Of a stretch of 64,000 nucleotides of DNA, positions 46,058 to 54,860 are shown piece by piece (position 1 is the first letter of the stretch; each line of letters starts with the position of its first letter). The translations under genes and the position numbers were made by a program. The notes below the pieces were generated by a model. The model made no database searches and had not been told where the DNA came from. It was given only the letters and a program-made list of their open reading frames with translations. This stretch comes from CBDCGV01 sp965216955 (GTDB lineage Bacteria > Bacteroidota > Bacteroidia > Chitinophagales > JADIYW01): contig CBDCGV010000008.1 of assembly GCA_965216955.1 (NCBI GenBank), forward strand, positions 1 to 64,000. The letters run 5' to 3'.

Positions 46058-47050
46058 TTACGCAAAAGCCATTTCTCGATTGTATTTTTTCCTATAATCT
46101 TTGGGAGATAATCCCGAATACTTTTTAAAAGTTTTTCTAAAGGCTTTTTCGTCATTGTAGCCTATATTAAACATGACTTCCATAATGGTTGCTGCAGAAG
46201 ACTCTAATTTTTTCTTAGCTGCTTCAACCTTTACTCGCTGAATATATTCTAAGGGAGTGTTAGCTGTTGCCCTTTTGAACCTACGCAAAAAACTTCGATT
46301 ATTTAAATGTACCATTTTAGCAATTTCATCAACGTTTAATTTCTTTTCGTAGTTTTTCTCAATGAAAATTTGAGCTTTTTTTATAGATTCATCAGCATGA
46401 TCTTTCTGACCACTAAAAATTATAAATTCACTTTGACCAATCCTGTCAAAATCGACTTCCGCAACTTTCGAACACCAAATAGCCGTTTCTCTTCCAAAAT
46501 ATCGCTCTATTAGGTAAAGCACAAAGTTTAGTATTGAATAAGCACCTCCACTAGAATATATCCCATTATGTTCGCAAATAATTTTTTCAGGAATTAGATC
46601 TACTTTAGGATATCTTAGTCTAAACTCTTCATGGGCTGTCCAGTGTGTAGCACATGATTTCCCATTTAGTAATCCCGTTTCAGCTAAAAGGAACGCACCT
46701 TTACATAAGCTTGCTAATTCAGCATCATTTTCTATTCTTTGTTTTTTGATCCATTGTACAAACTCCATATTATTCTTGGTTTCCTTTTTGAGATCACCAC
46801 TAATTGGAGATACAATGATTAAATCAGTTTTAGAAACTTCATGGATAGATACGGTAGGTTGTATACTAAATAATCCTTGATAAAGTACAGGTTCATTGGT
46901 TAGCCCCACCAAATCAATTTTGTAAAGCTCTTCTTCTAATCCATTTAGTCTCTTTATATGAGCATTAGCCATTCTTAATAAGTTGAAAGGAGCTATAATC
47001 GTATCTACTATACTGGTTCCTACTGGAACAATTATACTGATATGCTTCAT
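46058..47050 (-). CDS. GlxA-family regulator (DJ-1/PfpI plus AraC HTH)
   Basis: A 330-residue regulator. Residues 1-200 form a DJ-1/PfpI-like sensor domain (nucleophile-elbow region ELASLCKGAFLLAETGLL; HWTAHEEF). Residues about 225-325 are an AraC-type double HTH (NVDEIAKMVHLNNRSFLRRF; EVMFNIGYNDEKAFRKTFKK). It is transcribed divergently from a small monooxygenase gene and probably controls it. A TATCTTTG box on its strand at 47070-47077 with a TTG 20 bases upstream forms a good Bacteroidota promoter. Confidence 0.92.
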   Translation of the reverse strand: MKHISIIVPVGTSIVDTIIAPFNLLRMANAHIKRLNGLEEELYKIDLVGLTNEPVLYQGLFSIQPTVSIHEVSKTDLIIVSPISGDLKKETKNNMEFVQWIKKQRIENDAELASLCKGAFLLAETGLLNGKSCATHWTAHEEFRLRYPKVDLIPEKIICEHNGIYSSGGAYSILNFVLYLIERYFGRETAIWCSKVAEVDFDRIGQSEFIIFSGQKDHADESIKKAQIFIEKNYEKKLNVDEIAKMVHLNNRSFLRRFKRATANTPLEYIQRVKVEAAKKKLESSAATIMEVMFNIGYNDEKAFRKTFKKYSGLSPKDYRKKYNREMAFA

Positions 47051-47069
47051 TGTAAATTTATATTGTTGA

Positions 47070-47156
47070 CAAAGATAACTAATAAGATTGTCGTAAACAA
47101 CCCTTAATTATGTCGAAAAAGACTATTTTATAGGGTGTGTTTAGGCGATAAATTTG
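47070..47156. promoter_or_regulatory. Divergent promoter pair between GlxA-type regulator and monooxygenase
   Basis: The minus-strand -7 box TATCTTTG is the complement of 47070-47077, with TTG 20 bases upstream. The plus-strand -7 box TAAATTTG is at 47149-47156, 31 bases before ATG 47187. Both fit TAnnTTTG. Confidence 0.65.
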
Positions 47157-47186
47157 TACCGTATTTATTAATAAAAAGAAATTAAA

Positions 47187-47558
47187 ATGAATAATCAAGA
47201 AATTACAGTAGTGTACAAATGGATAGCTAATGAAGGAAAATCAGCGGAATTAAAAGCTATTTATCAAGAAGTATCCAATCAAATGAAAGCCAATGAACCT
47301 GATGCACTTAGAGTCGAATGTTATTTTGACGAGAGCACTAGAACACTTATCGTATATGATTTATTTAAAGATGGTGCTGCATTGGGCCTGCATTTGAGTA
47401 CAACAGCGGCAGGGCATTTTCCAAGCTTACTTCAAGTAGCTACACCAGGAGCATTTCTTTTCTGTGGTAACGTTCCGGAAGAATTGAAGCAAGCCGCTTT
47501 GGGTATGGGGTTAGACGCTACTTTCACGCCTCATATTTTTGGATTTGAAAGAGACTGA
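47187..47558 (+). CDS. Antibiotic biosynthesis monooxygenase-like (ABM) protein
   Basis: A 123-residue protein with the ferredoxin-like ABM fold: ITVVYKWIANEGKSAELKAI, then RVECYFDESTRTLIVYDLFK, and LHLSTTAAGHFPSLL. Proteins of this type act as quinol monooxygenases or aldehyde-stress enzymes. It is divergent from the GlxA-type regulator, whose DJ-1 domain also suggests reactive carbonyl or oxidant sensing. It is followed by a clear terminator. Confidence 0.78.
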   Translation: MNNQEITVVYKWIANEGKSAELKAIYQEVSNQMKANEPDALRVECYFDESTRTLIVYDLFKDGAALGLHLSTTAAGHFPSLLQVATPGAFLFCGNVPEELKQAALGMGLDATFTPHIFGFERD

Positions 47559-47605
47559 TTTCGAGAAATCAAATCTGTTCTTTTTTAATAAAGAAATTAT
47601 TTATA

Positions 47606-47638
47606 AAAGCGTTAGTCTTAATTTGACTAACGTTTTTT
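47606..47638 (+). terminator. Rho-independent terminator after the ABM gene
   Basis: CGTTAGTC (47610-47617) pairs with GACTAACG (47625-47632) around seven bases and is followed by TTTTTT. It ends the monooxygenase transcript and marks the left limit of the stress regulon block. Confidence 0.88.
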
Positions 47639-47678
47639 GTTTTTAGCTATATATGTAGAAATGAAACAGTATTGTTAT

Positions 47679-47690
47679 TGACAAACATCA
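47679..47690. promoter_or_regulatory. FNR/CRP-like operator 1
   Basis: TGACAAACATCA, of the form TGAY-N4-RTCA with one half-site mismatch, lies 56 bases before the fatty-acid-hydroxylase-like gene at 47746. Confidence 0.5.
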
Positions 47691-47745
47691 TTTTTTAATA
47701 TTCGACTTAAAACTTCTTACATAGTTTTTGTAAATTAAAAGTATT

Positions 47746-48288
47746 ATGAAATACTTGATTTTATTTATAGCAGGGATAATAACATGGACTTTATTGGAAT
47801 ACATAATCCATCGATTTTTTGGGCATAAAAAAAAGGGGAAGGGCATTATTAAAAAGGAACACTTGAAGCATCATAGAGAGGGGCATTATTTTGCGCCATT
47901 CCGTAAGAAATTTGCACTCGCATTCGTGTTTTTATCTGTTACCACATTGTTAGTAGCTATACCAGATTTTTTGATATGGCTAGATGGTTTAATATTTTCC
48001 TCCGGGTTGGCAGGGATGTATGTTTTATATGAACTAACTCATAGGCTTTTTCATACCAATGAACCCTTAATTAAGTATGGCTATAAAATGCGAAAACATC
48101 ATTTTTATCATCATTTTAGTAACCCTAAAGCTAATCATGGTGTTACAGTTGCTTTTTGGGATAAAGTCTTTGGTACTTATATATCTCCCAAAGAGATTTA
48201 TGTGCCTAAACGATTGGCAATGGATTGGTTGTTAGATAAAAATAAAACAATTAAAAAAGAGTATACCGCTAACTTTAGATTACGATAA
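47746..48288 (+). CDS. Fatty acid hydroxylase/sterol desaturase-family membrane protein
   Basis: A 180-residue di-iron membrane protein. Histidine boxes are HRFFGHKKKG, HLKHHREGHYF, HRLFHTNE and HHFYHHFSNPKANHG, the pattern of fatty acid 2-hydroxylase and carotenoid beta-hydroxylase-type enzymes. Two to four helices are seen. It uses O2 and would modify membrane lipid or carotenoid. It is preceded by an FNR/CRP-like site at 47679. A second family member is at 55367-56029. Confidence 0.85.
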   Translation: MKYLILFIAGIITWTLLEYIIHRFFGHKKKGKGIIKKEHLKHHREGHYFAPFRKKFALAFVFLSVTTLLVAIPDFLIWLDGLIFSSGLAGMYVLYELTHRLFHTNEPLIKYGYKMRKHHFYHHFSNPKANHGVTVAFWDKVFGTYISPKEIYVPKRLAMDWLLDKNKTIKKEYTANFRLR

Positions 48289-48301
48289 TTGATACAGATA
48301 A

Positions 48302-48886
48302 TTAAGTTTTAAAAAGTTGTATACCTTGTTGAGATAGAATGCCTACAATTACTACAAAAGCAAATTCTCCTAAAATCAAAGGAACAAATAACCTTTTGTA
48401 GGGGTATTTTGAAAAGGAGAGACCCACAATTAAAAATTCCGGGGGAAGCGGAGTTAAGCCAACATAGATGAAAATTAAAATTGGAGACCACCTATAAACC
48501 CTTGGGCGGTATAAAAAGTTAGTAAATCTATCTACTATGCTTCTGGTTTTATCAGATATAACAGCATTCCAAGTATTACCAAAAAAGTAATAAAGTGTAT
48601 CTCCAATAAACAACCCCGGAATGGCAACTAGTCCAAGCAACAAAGGGTTCATTCCTCCAATGGTAAATGCAACAACAGAAGTATATAAAGAAACAGATGT
48701 AAAAGTAGAGAATCCACCCAATAGCGCAAGTATAGATACAATTATATAGCCATTTCTAACTCCAATTGTATCAATAATTTCAGAAGGTTTAATAAAAACA
48801 AGTAATACACTTACACCAATTATAAATAGAAGGAGGAATATAAAAAGGACATTTCCTTTATTAATAAAAGAATTATGTTTTTTCAT
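48302..48886 (-). CDS. VTT/DedA-like membrane protein
   Basis: A 194-residue membrane protein with five to six helices. The segment GLFIGDTLYYFFGNTW resembles the conserved loop of SNARE-associated/VTT-domain proteins, and GLTPLPPEFLIVGLS their second re-entrant motif. These proteins act in lipid scrambling or membrane homeostasis. It is transcribed leftward 31 bases after a universal stress protein gene and probably belongs to that operon. Confidence 0.65.
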   Translation of the reverse strand: MKKHNSFINKGNVLFIFLLLFIIGVSVLLVFIKPSEIIDTIGVRNGYIIVSILALLGGFSTFTSVSLYTSVVAFTIGGMNPLLLGLVAIPGLFIGDTLYYFFGNTWNAVISDKTRSIVDRFTNFLYRPRVYRWSPILIFIYVGLTPLPPEFLIVGLSFSKYPYKRLFVPLILGEFAFVVIVGILSQQGIQLFKT

Positions 48887-48917
48887 AAAGTATGAAAAGA
48901 TAAATACAAAAAACCAA

Positions 48918-49718
48918 TTAAACCTTAATTGTCATTACTGGAGTGTTTACTTTATTCACTAAAGCCTCGGCAATGCTGGATGTAAATAAATGACTCAAAG
49001 TATTTCGTCCTCTGGTAGACAAGATAATCAGGTCTGGGCTAATTGTTTCTATGAGTTTAATAACTCCTTTCTCTACTGATTCAAACTCTTCTCTATGTGA
49101 TATAGTTAGAAGTCCTTTTTGTTTTGCATACGCTTCGTACTTCTCCATTGCTTTTTTCATTATTATACCAGGATCAAAGAAAAATCCAGGGGTATTGATA
49201 TTTAATAGGTGCATTTCCGTGGTAAATGGTGCAATGAGCTGTATAAATTTTTTAAAAGGATCTATGTTGGATCTATTAAAATTAGATGCAAAAATAACTT
49301 TGTCTAGTTCGAAAGAAGGAACGTCATTTTTTGTTACCAAAACAGGACATGGTACTTTCCTCAAGACTTTAAGAGTGTTTGTTCCGAAAATACTCTCCCT
49401 ATATCCGTTTACACCATGTGATCCAGTTACAATGAGGTCTACATAATGTTGCTCTACATAATTGATTATTTCAGGGATATATTCACCTGTTGCAATTGTT
49501 TTGGATAATAGAACATCACTACAATTAATATGCTTAACTAGATCATCAAACTCAGATTTAATTCTTCTCATTTCTTGCTGTTGATCTCCCTTAAAAGAGG
49601 GTTCTATAACATTAAAAAGCACAAGTTCACATTCGTATTTTTGAGCAATGGATACTCCAATTTTAAGAGCATAGATTGAAAATTTAGAGAAGTCTATAGG
49701 AACAACTATTTTTTCCAT
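48918..49718 (-). CDS. Universal stress protein, tandem-domain
   Basis: A 266-residue protein with two USP repeats: domain 1 begins KIVVPIDFSKFSIYALKIGV with nucleotide-loop VTGSHGVNGYRESIFGTNT, and domain 2 ends IILSTRGRNTLSHLFTSSIA. The G-x2-G-x9-G-S/T type loop suggests ATP binding. It lies 9 bases after another USP gene, so they form an operon. In anaerobic or resting cells such proteins promote survival; here they sit beside a two-component system. Confidence 0.9.
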   Translation of the reverse strand: MEKIVVPIDFSKFSIYALKIGVSIAQKYECELVLFNVIEPSFKGDQQQEMRRIKSEFDDLVKHINCSDVLLSKTIATGEYIPEIINYVEQHYVDLIVTGSHGVNGYRESIFGTNTLKVLRKVPCPVLVTKNDVPSFELDKVIFASNFNRSNIDPFKKFIQLIAPFTTEMHLLNINTPGFFFDPGIIMKKAMEKYEAYAKQKGLLTISHREEFESVEKGVIKLIETISPDLIILSTRGRNTLSHLFTSSIAEALVNKVNTPVMTIKV

Positions 49719-49727
49719 GTATATAAA

Positions 49728-50624
49728 TTATCTTGTTATTAGTATTGGTGTGTTTTGACATAAAGTAATCATTCGTTCAGCGACACTACCTAAAAAGAAT
49801 CTTTCAATTGAAGAGTGCCCTTTAGCTCCCATAATAATGAGTCCACAGGAATTGCTTTTAGTTCTTGCAATAACGTCTTTAGCAACGGAATTGCTTTTCA
49901 TTATTTGTGTATGGAAGAAGGGCTTATCTTCTTCTTTTATATGGAGTGCTTTCATTTTCTTATTAAAAGAATCTCTAGCATTACTCAATAGAGATTGTTG
50001 AAATTTATGTGTAGAGATGGCTATCTCAGAATTATACATAGGAATGTCTATAATATTGCAGCATTCAACAGTATTGACCCTTTTGTCTCCTTTCAAATCT
50101 AATGCAACATTTAGAGCCTTTACGGATAAATCTGAAAAATCAAACGGAACAATTACTTTATTTAGCTCTTGATTTGAGTTGTAGTTTTCCGGAACAACTA
50201 AAACAGGTGCGTTAGATCTTCTTCCTATTTCTTTTGCGATTCGTCCACTTCTTCTTTTTTTCTTTTTCTTCCCTATAAAGAAAAGGTCTAAAGGAGTTTT
50301 AGCATGCAACCCCATAATTTCTTCAATAGGAGATCCATCAAGAATATATATTTTAATTTTATTTGCATATTCATTTCCAAAAATATCCAATGCTTTCTTT
50401 AAAAGTTGTTTGCTAAGATTTTCTCTATAGTCAGCATCTAGTTTGACGAAATCATAATTGCTGGCTAAAAAATCTTTGTTCCAACTATTCAAATTTCTTG
50501 CATGAATTAGATGAAGTTCGTCAATGTTGTATAATACCGTATTGAATTTTTTGCATGCCTTAAATAAAACTTCATCAATGTCAGCGTTTTTAATGGCTAT
50601 AGCTATTTTTTTAATGTTATTCAT
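49728..50624 (-). CDS. Universal stress protein, tandem-domain
   Basis: A 298-residue protein with two USP-like domains. The first (KIAIAIKNADIDEVLFKACK; FFIGKKKKKRRSGRIAKEIG) has a very basic KKKKKRR stretch replacing part of the nucleotide loop. The second (VIVPFDFSDLSVKALNVALD; IIMGAKGHSSIERFFLGSVA) is canonical. It heads the leftward operon with the next USP and the VTT-type gene. A 16-bp palindrome lies 28-43 bases before its start. Confidence 0.9.
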   Translation of the reverse strand: MNNIKKIAIAIKNADIDEVLFKACKKFNTVLYNIDELHLIHARNLNSWNKDFLASNYDFVKLDADYRENLSKQLLKKALDIFGNEYANKIKIYILDGSPIEEIMGLHAKTPLDLFFIGKKKKKRRSGRIAKEIGRRSNAPVLVVPENYNSNQELNKVIVPFDFSDLSVKALNVALDLKGDKRVNTVECCNIIDIPMYNSEIAISTHKFQQSLLSNARDSFNKKMKALHIKEEDKPFFHTQIMKSNSVAKDVIARTKSNSCGLIIMGAKGHSSIERFFLGSVAERMITLCQNTPILITR

Positions 50625-50651
50625 GTCACTTGTTTTTCTATAGATTTAACA

Positions 50652-50667
50652 ATTAGTACTGACTAAT
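50652..50667. promoter_or_regulatory. 16-bp palindrome upstream of the USP operon
   Basis: ATTAGT-ACTG-ACTAAT has perfect 6-bp arms and a 4-bp spacer, 28 bases before the start at 50624. The half-site differs from the TGAY type of the other six palindromes, so another regulator is possible. Confidence 0.5.
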
Positions 50668-50777
50668 AAAACTCAACTCTTATCTGTTTCGTTATAACTA
50701 ATTTTTAAGTCCTTTGTTGCAAATATCTCTCAGTACAATTAAATCTGAATCTGTTTAAAATAATATGTCAATATTCT

Positions 50778-51191
50778 CTATTCCTCATCTTTGAAGAAGT
50801 TCTTTATATAAGCAACTATTTGGTTCTCGGTCATACTATCTGCAGTTTGTACTGTAATATTTTTATGTAAAATGGAAGGTTGCTTCAACAGCATTTTTTG
50901 AAACTCTATTTTGGCTTCTGCTGGACCAAAAATGAGTATATGGTTAGCATCTTTTATGTTATTAGTAATTTCTTGAAAATAGGTGTTCAATTGGTGCTTT
51001 TTCTTTTCTAATAAATGCTTTTCTGATTTTACTGCTTGAAATCGATAAGGTCTGTTTGAACCAACACCAGCTTTAAAATGACTATGTTCTATATTTGAAT
51101 CAATATGCTGTTTTTTAATAACTTCATTAGATGAGTTGATCTTTATAATAATAGCTTTGTCAGAGTCTAACCAAATACCTATATTTTTCAT
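50778..51191 (-). CDS. eRF1/release-factor-like small protein
   Basis: A 137-residue protein. NIGIWLDSDKAIIIKINSSN at the N-terminus and DANHILIFGPAEAKIEFQKM in the second half match the fold of the bacterial archaeo-eukaryotic release-factor-like (eRF1 domain-type) proteins. HSHFKAGVGSNRPYRFQ is a basic middle loop. Such proteins are thought to act in ribosome-related stress, but this one lacks a visible GGQ loop. It is divergent from the histidine kinase gene with an FNR/CRP-like site between them. Function inferred only from the fold. Confidence 0.6.
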   Translation of the reverse strand: MKNIGIWLDSDKAIIIKINSSNEVIKKQHIDSNIEHSHFKAGVGSNRPYRFQAVKSEKHLLEKKKHQLNTYFQEITNNIKDANHILIFGPAEAKIEFQKMLLKQPSILHKNITVQTADSMTENQIVAYIKNFFKDEE

Positions 51192-51250
51192 AAGATTAAA
51201 TATGGCGGTTGAGAATAGTTTTACAAATGATTTTACCCCAAATTCCTAGC

Positions 51251-51262
51251 TGATTTTTGTCA
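51251..51262. promoter_or_regulatory. FNR/CRP-like operator 2
   Basis: TGATTTTTGTCA lies between the divergent eRF1-like gene (start 51191) and the histidine kinase gene (start 51338). One position breaks symmetry. Confidence 0.5.
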
Positions 51263-51337
51263 GTTTAAGGCAAGAGAAATAATTGTAATTTTAATTAGTG
51301 GTCTTTGTATTAAGGATTAATCAAATAAATAAGCTGA

Positions 51338-53068
51338 ATGGAGGTGTTTAACGACCCAATTATTAAGGTTTTTTTTGAATCTGTTTCGGAAGGAATACTT
51401 GTAATTAATAAAAAGCGAGAAATCGTTTATGTGAATAATACCATTGAGATTATATTCGGATATTCTAGAGAAGAATTGATGCATAAAAAAATGGAATTAC
51501 TTATTCCAGAAAAGTTCAAAATTTCTCACAAGAGAGATGTTGAAAAATATATTTTACAACCAGAGAAAAAAAGAATGTCTGATCGGTCAGATATTTTTGG
51601 TGCACATAGAAACGGCAAAACAATTCCATTGGAAATTGGATTAAACTATTTTGAGTATGATAAGGAAAGATATACTATTGCGACTATTTCTGAAATATCA
51701 AAAGATAGAAGAGCTAATATTTTTTTAAAAGACTTGCACGATGTTATATCTAAGCAAGATGTTATTTTCAATGAGAAAATTAGTCTGTTTCTTAAATTAG
51801 GTTGCGAGCAATTTAACTTGCCTGTAGGAATTTTATCTCAAGTTCAGGGGGATGATTATGAGATTATGGGAATTAATGCTCCTAAAGTATTTGAAGAAAC
51901 AATTTTAAGGGAGGCCCCATTTCATGTAGATCATACTTATTGTTATGATGTTCTACATAGCGATAGCCCTATTTTTATTGATGATGTTTCAACGGTTAAA
52001 AGACACACTCATCCGTGCTATGAAACCCTAAATTTGGAAGCTTTTATTGGAATTAAAGTAATGGTGGATGAGCAAATTTTTGGAACGCTTAATTTTTCAA
52101 GCCCAGCACCATGTAATGTTCATGTTTTCAAGGTAGATTTGGAAATCTTGAAATTAATGGCCAGGTGGATCGGTAATCTTATAAAACAGGAAGAATTAAT
52201 ACAAAGGCTAAGGCAATTTAGAATAGATTTAGAAAAAAAAGTAGAATTACGCACATTTGAGTTGAGCCATGCTTTGAAAGAAATTCAAGACATAAATCTA
52301 AACTTGAAAGATGAGGTTAGGAGGAGAAAAGAAGCCGAAAAGGAAGCTAGAACCGCTTTGGAAAGGGAACAAGAATTGAATTTGTTAAAATCGAGGTTTG
52401 TATCTATCGCTTCTCACGAGTTTAGAACTCCATTAACGGGCATTTTATCTTCTGTAACACTTATTGAAAAATATTCAGAATTGGGGTTAGAAGAAAAAAA
52501 GGAAAAACATCTGAATCTTATAAAAACTTCTGTAAAGAACCTTACTGATATTTTAAATGATTTTTTATCATTAGACAAATTGGAATCTGGTGTAATAAAA
52601 TGTAGTCCATCTGAATTTGACCTTAAAAAATTAATAGAGGCAATAATTGAAGAATTAAACCCTATTCTTAAGAAAAAACAGCGTATACAACTTGAAATGA
52701 TCTCTGACAATAAAATTACTTTGTTTCAAGACAAAAAACTATTAAAGAATATATTGACTAATTTAATATCGAATGCCAGTAAATACTCTGATGAATTACA
52801 ACCGATAAATATTATAATTCAATCTATAAATAATGATGTTTTAATTGCTATCAGTGATCGAGGAATTGGCATTCCTAAAGAGGATCAGATACATTTATTT
52901 GAGCGGTTTTTTAGAGCCCATAATGTATCTAGCCTACAGGGAACTGGTTTGGGGTTAAATATTGCTAGAAAGCATGCAAAATTAATGAATGGAGATATTA
53001 CATTTAAAAGCAAAATTGAAGAGGGATCAACATTTACAATTAAAATACCCAAATACTTTGAACAATGA
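51338..53068 (+). CDS. PAS-GAF sensor histidine kinase
   Basis: A 576-residue soluble kinase with no membrane helix. Order: PAS (about 8-120, GILVINKKREIVYVNNTIEI), GAF (about 138-285), coiled coil (about 285-350), HisKA with H360 (ASHEFRTPLTGILSS), and HATPase with NLISNASKYS, DRGIGIPKED and GTGLGLNIARK. A cytosolic PAS-GAF sensor suggests an internal redox, O2 or metabolite signal. GAF Cys/His residues (YCYDVLHSD; HTHPCYE) could bind heme or metal, which is not proven. It overlaps the response regulator gene by ATGA. Confidence 0.93.
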   Translation: MEVFNDPIIKVFFESVSEGILVINKKREIVYVNNTIEIIFGYSREELMHKKMELLIPEKFKISHKRDVEKYILQPEKKRMSDRSDIFGAHRNGKTIPLEIGLNYFEYDKERYTIATISEISKDRRANIFLKDLHDVISKQDVIFNEKISLFLKLGCEQFNLPVGILSQVQGDDYEIMGINAPKVFEETILREAPFHVDHTYCYDVLHSDSPIFIDDVSTVKRHTHPCYETLNLEAFIGIKVMVDEQIFGTLNFSSPAPCNVHVFKVDLEILKLMARWIGNLIKQEELIQRLRQFRIDLEKKVELRTFELSHALKEIQDINLNLKDEVRRRKEAEKEARTALEREQELNLLKSRFVSIASHEFRTPLTGILSSVTLIEKYSELGLEEKKEKHLNLIKTSVKNLTDILNDFLSLDKLESGVIKCSPSEFDLKKLIEAIIEELNPILKKKQRIQLEMISDNKITLFQDKKLLKNILTNLISNASKYSDELQPINIIIQSINNDVLIAISDRGIGIPKEDQIHLFERFFRAHNVSSLQGTGLGLNIARKHAKLMNGDITFKSKIEEGSTFTIKIPKYFEQ

Positions 53069-54132
53069 AAAGTAAGATATTATTAATTGAGGATGATGCC
53101 ATTGTAAGAGAGACTACTGCTGAGTTATTGGTGTTGTCTGGATTTGAAGTGGAAACAGCAGAGAATGGAATGTTTGGCGTAGATAAAGCAAAAACATTTC
53201 TTCCTGATGTGATAGTGTGTGATATTATGATGCCTGAGTTAGATGGCTATGGAGTATTATACTTATTGTCTAAAGATAAGGTGACTTCCAGTATTCCATT
53301 TATCTTTTTAACAGCGAAGGTTGAAAGAGGTGATATGAGGAAGGGAATGGAATTGGGTGCAGATGATTACATAACCAAACCTTTTGAAGAGAAGGAATTA
53401 CTAAATGCTATAGAAGCAAGATTGAAAAAGGTAACCGTATTTAAGGAGAATTTTGAACGAAACAGTAATGGCATTGATAAGTTTTTTGATCAAGCTAAGG
53501 CTTTGGATGAATTAAGAAACTTGTCTAACGATCGAGAGGTAGTAAAGTATCGAAGAGGAGAAGTTATATATCGAGAGGGGGGTTATCCACGTGAAATATT
53601 TTTGATTGAAAAAGGAAAGGTGAAGTTGATGAAATATAATCAGGATGGACGTAAAATAGTAACGCACTTGTTCAATGAAAGTGATTTTTTTGGTTATTTA
53701 TCTATATTAAAAAATGATACTTATAAGGAAGAAGCTATTGCCGTAGAGGACACCCATTTATATCAAATTTCCAAGTCAGATTTTTTAGACATCATTCATA
53801 AAAACAGATTTGTAGCAAATACATTTTTGCAAATGCTGTCTAATAATCTTTCTGAAATGGAAGATCGTTTACTAAAATTAGCCTATGATTCTGTACGGAA
53901 AAAATCAGCAGATGCACTTTTAAAATTGGCAAGAAAATTCAATCAGTCTAGAGAGGGGGGATTGAGAGTTCATACTTCCAGAGAAGATCTGGCAGATATG
54001 GCTGGGACAGCCACGGAATCACTTATTAGAGCTTTAGCAGATTTTAAAGAAGAAAATCTAATAAAGATTGACCCTTCCAATAAAGATATTGTCATTTTAG
54101 ATGAAGAAGGGTTGGAAAATATCAAATGGTAG
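53065..54132 (+). CDS. Response regulator with receiver, cNMP-binding and Crp HTH domains
   Basis: A 355-residue fusion regulator. Receiver at 1-125 has phospho-acceptor Asp53 (VCDIMMPELDG), Thr (FLTAK) and Lys (TKPFEEKE). A cNMP-binding/CRP effector domain is at about 150-270 (YREGGYPREIFLIEKGKVKL; HLFNESDFFGYLSIL). A Crp-type winged HTH is at about 275-345 (SREDLADMAGTATESLIRAL). The fusion joins two-component input to a CRP/FNR output. It overlaps the kinase gene by four bases. FNR/CRP-geometry palindromes around it are its likely targets. Confidence 0.93.
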   Translation: MKSKILLIEDDAIVRETTAELLVLSGFEVETAENGMFGVDKAKTFLPDVIVCDIMMPELDGYGVLYLLSKDKVTSSIPFIFLTAKVERGDMRKGMELGADDYITKPFEEKELLNAIEARLKKVTVFKENFERNSNGIDKFFDQAKALDELRNLSNDREVVKYRRGEVIYREGGYPREIFLIEKGKVKLMKYNQDGRKIVTHLFNESDFFGYLSILKNDTYKEEAIAVEDTHLYQISKSDFLDIIHKNRFVANTFLQMLSNNLSEMEDRLLKLAYDSVRKKSADALLKLARKFNQSREGGLRVHTSREDLADMAGTATESLIRALADFKEENLIKIDPSNKDIVILDEEGLENIKW

Positions 54133-54155
54133 TATATATAGTAGTTTTTCGTTAT

Positions 54156-54167
54156 TGATGAGAATCA
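54156..54167. promoter_or_regulatory. FNR/CRP-like operator 3
   Basis: TGATGAGAATCA is a perfect TGAT-N4-ATCA palindrome, 24 bases after the response regulator stop and 104 bases before the USP gene at 54271. Confidence 0.55.
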
Positions 54168-54270
54168 GCTAGCCATATGACGGATTATATTTTATAGTAT
54201 TGGAAATCATGACATATTAGAGATGTAATAAGCTCTCTGAAATATATGATATGAATTTAAACGCTATGAG

Positions 54271-54723
54271 ATGAAAATATTAGTTCCTACAGATTTTTCT
54301 AACAATGCCTGGGATGTATTGCTTTACTCAACTAACTTGTTAGCTAATATTACTTGTAATTTTATATTGATACACACCTATCAAATTCCTAATACTTCTG
54401 ATGGCGAAATTATTGATATCAATGACAAAATCAGAAGTGAATCTTGTAATAAACTTATTCATATTATTAATAAGATTCAGACAAAAAATCAAAACGAAAA
54501 ACATTCCTTTACGCATTTAGCAATTATAGGCGACTTCCCAAGGACTATATATAGGCTGATGAGAGAGGAAGAAATTGATATGATAGCTATTAGCCTTACT
54601 AATCAATGTGATCCTGAAGATAGCATCGTACATAATGGTTATGCTAAAGATGTTCTTGAAACTACCATTTGCCCAGTTTTAGTAGTCCCAGATTGTTATA
54701 AAGAAGAAACCAATGTTGGTTAA
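54271..54723 (+). CDS. Universal stress protein, single-domain
   Basis: A 150-residue protein. KILVPTDFSNNAWDVLLYST at the N-terminus and IDMIAISLTNQCDPED-HNGYAKDVLETT-CPVLVV at the end form the USP fold. The ATP loop is altered (no G-x2-G-x9-G), so it may belong to the non-nucleotide-binding class. It lies downstream of the receiver-CRP regulator with an FNR/CRP-like palindrome in front, consistent with co-regulation. Confidence 0.85.
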   Translation: MKILVPTDFSNNAWDVLLYSTNLLANITCNFILIHTYQIPNTSDGEIIDINDKIRSESCNKLIHIINKIQTKNQNEKHSFTHLAIIGDFPRTIYRLMREEEIDMIAISLTNQCDPEDSIVHNGYAKDVLETTICPVLVVPDCYKEETNVG

Positions 54724-54751
54724 TAATTTTTTGTTTATCAATTAGAGCATT

Positions 54752-54815
54752 GATGGGGTGTTATTCAATATCAGTTTATAAGTTGGCGCAGATCATTTTT
54801 AATAACATCCCCATT
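54752..54815. terminator. Long inverted repeat between USP and GreA-like genes
   Basis: GATGGGGTGTTATT (54752-54765) and AATAACATCCCCATT (54801-54815) are complementary apart from one inserted T. The loop is 35 bases. It may end the USP transcript or act as a leader structure; no T-run follows. Confidence 0.45.
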
Positions 54816-54860
54816 TAGCAATTTTAAAAATAGTTGCACACATAGTTATAAAGATTAAAA

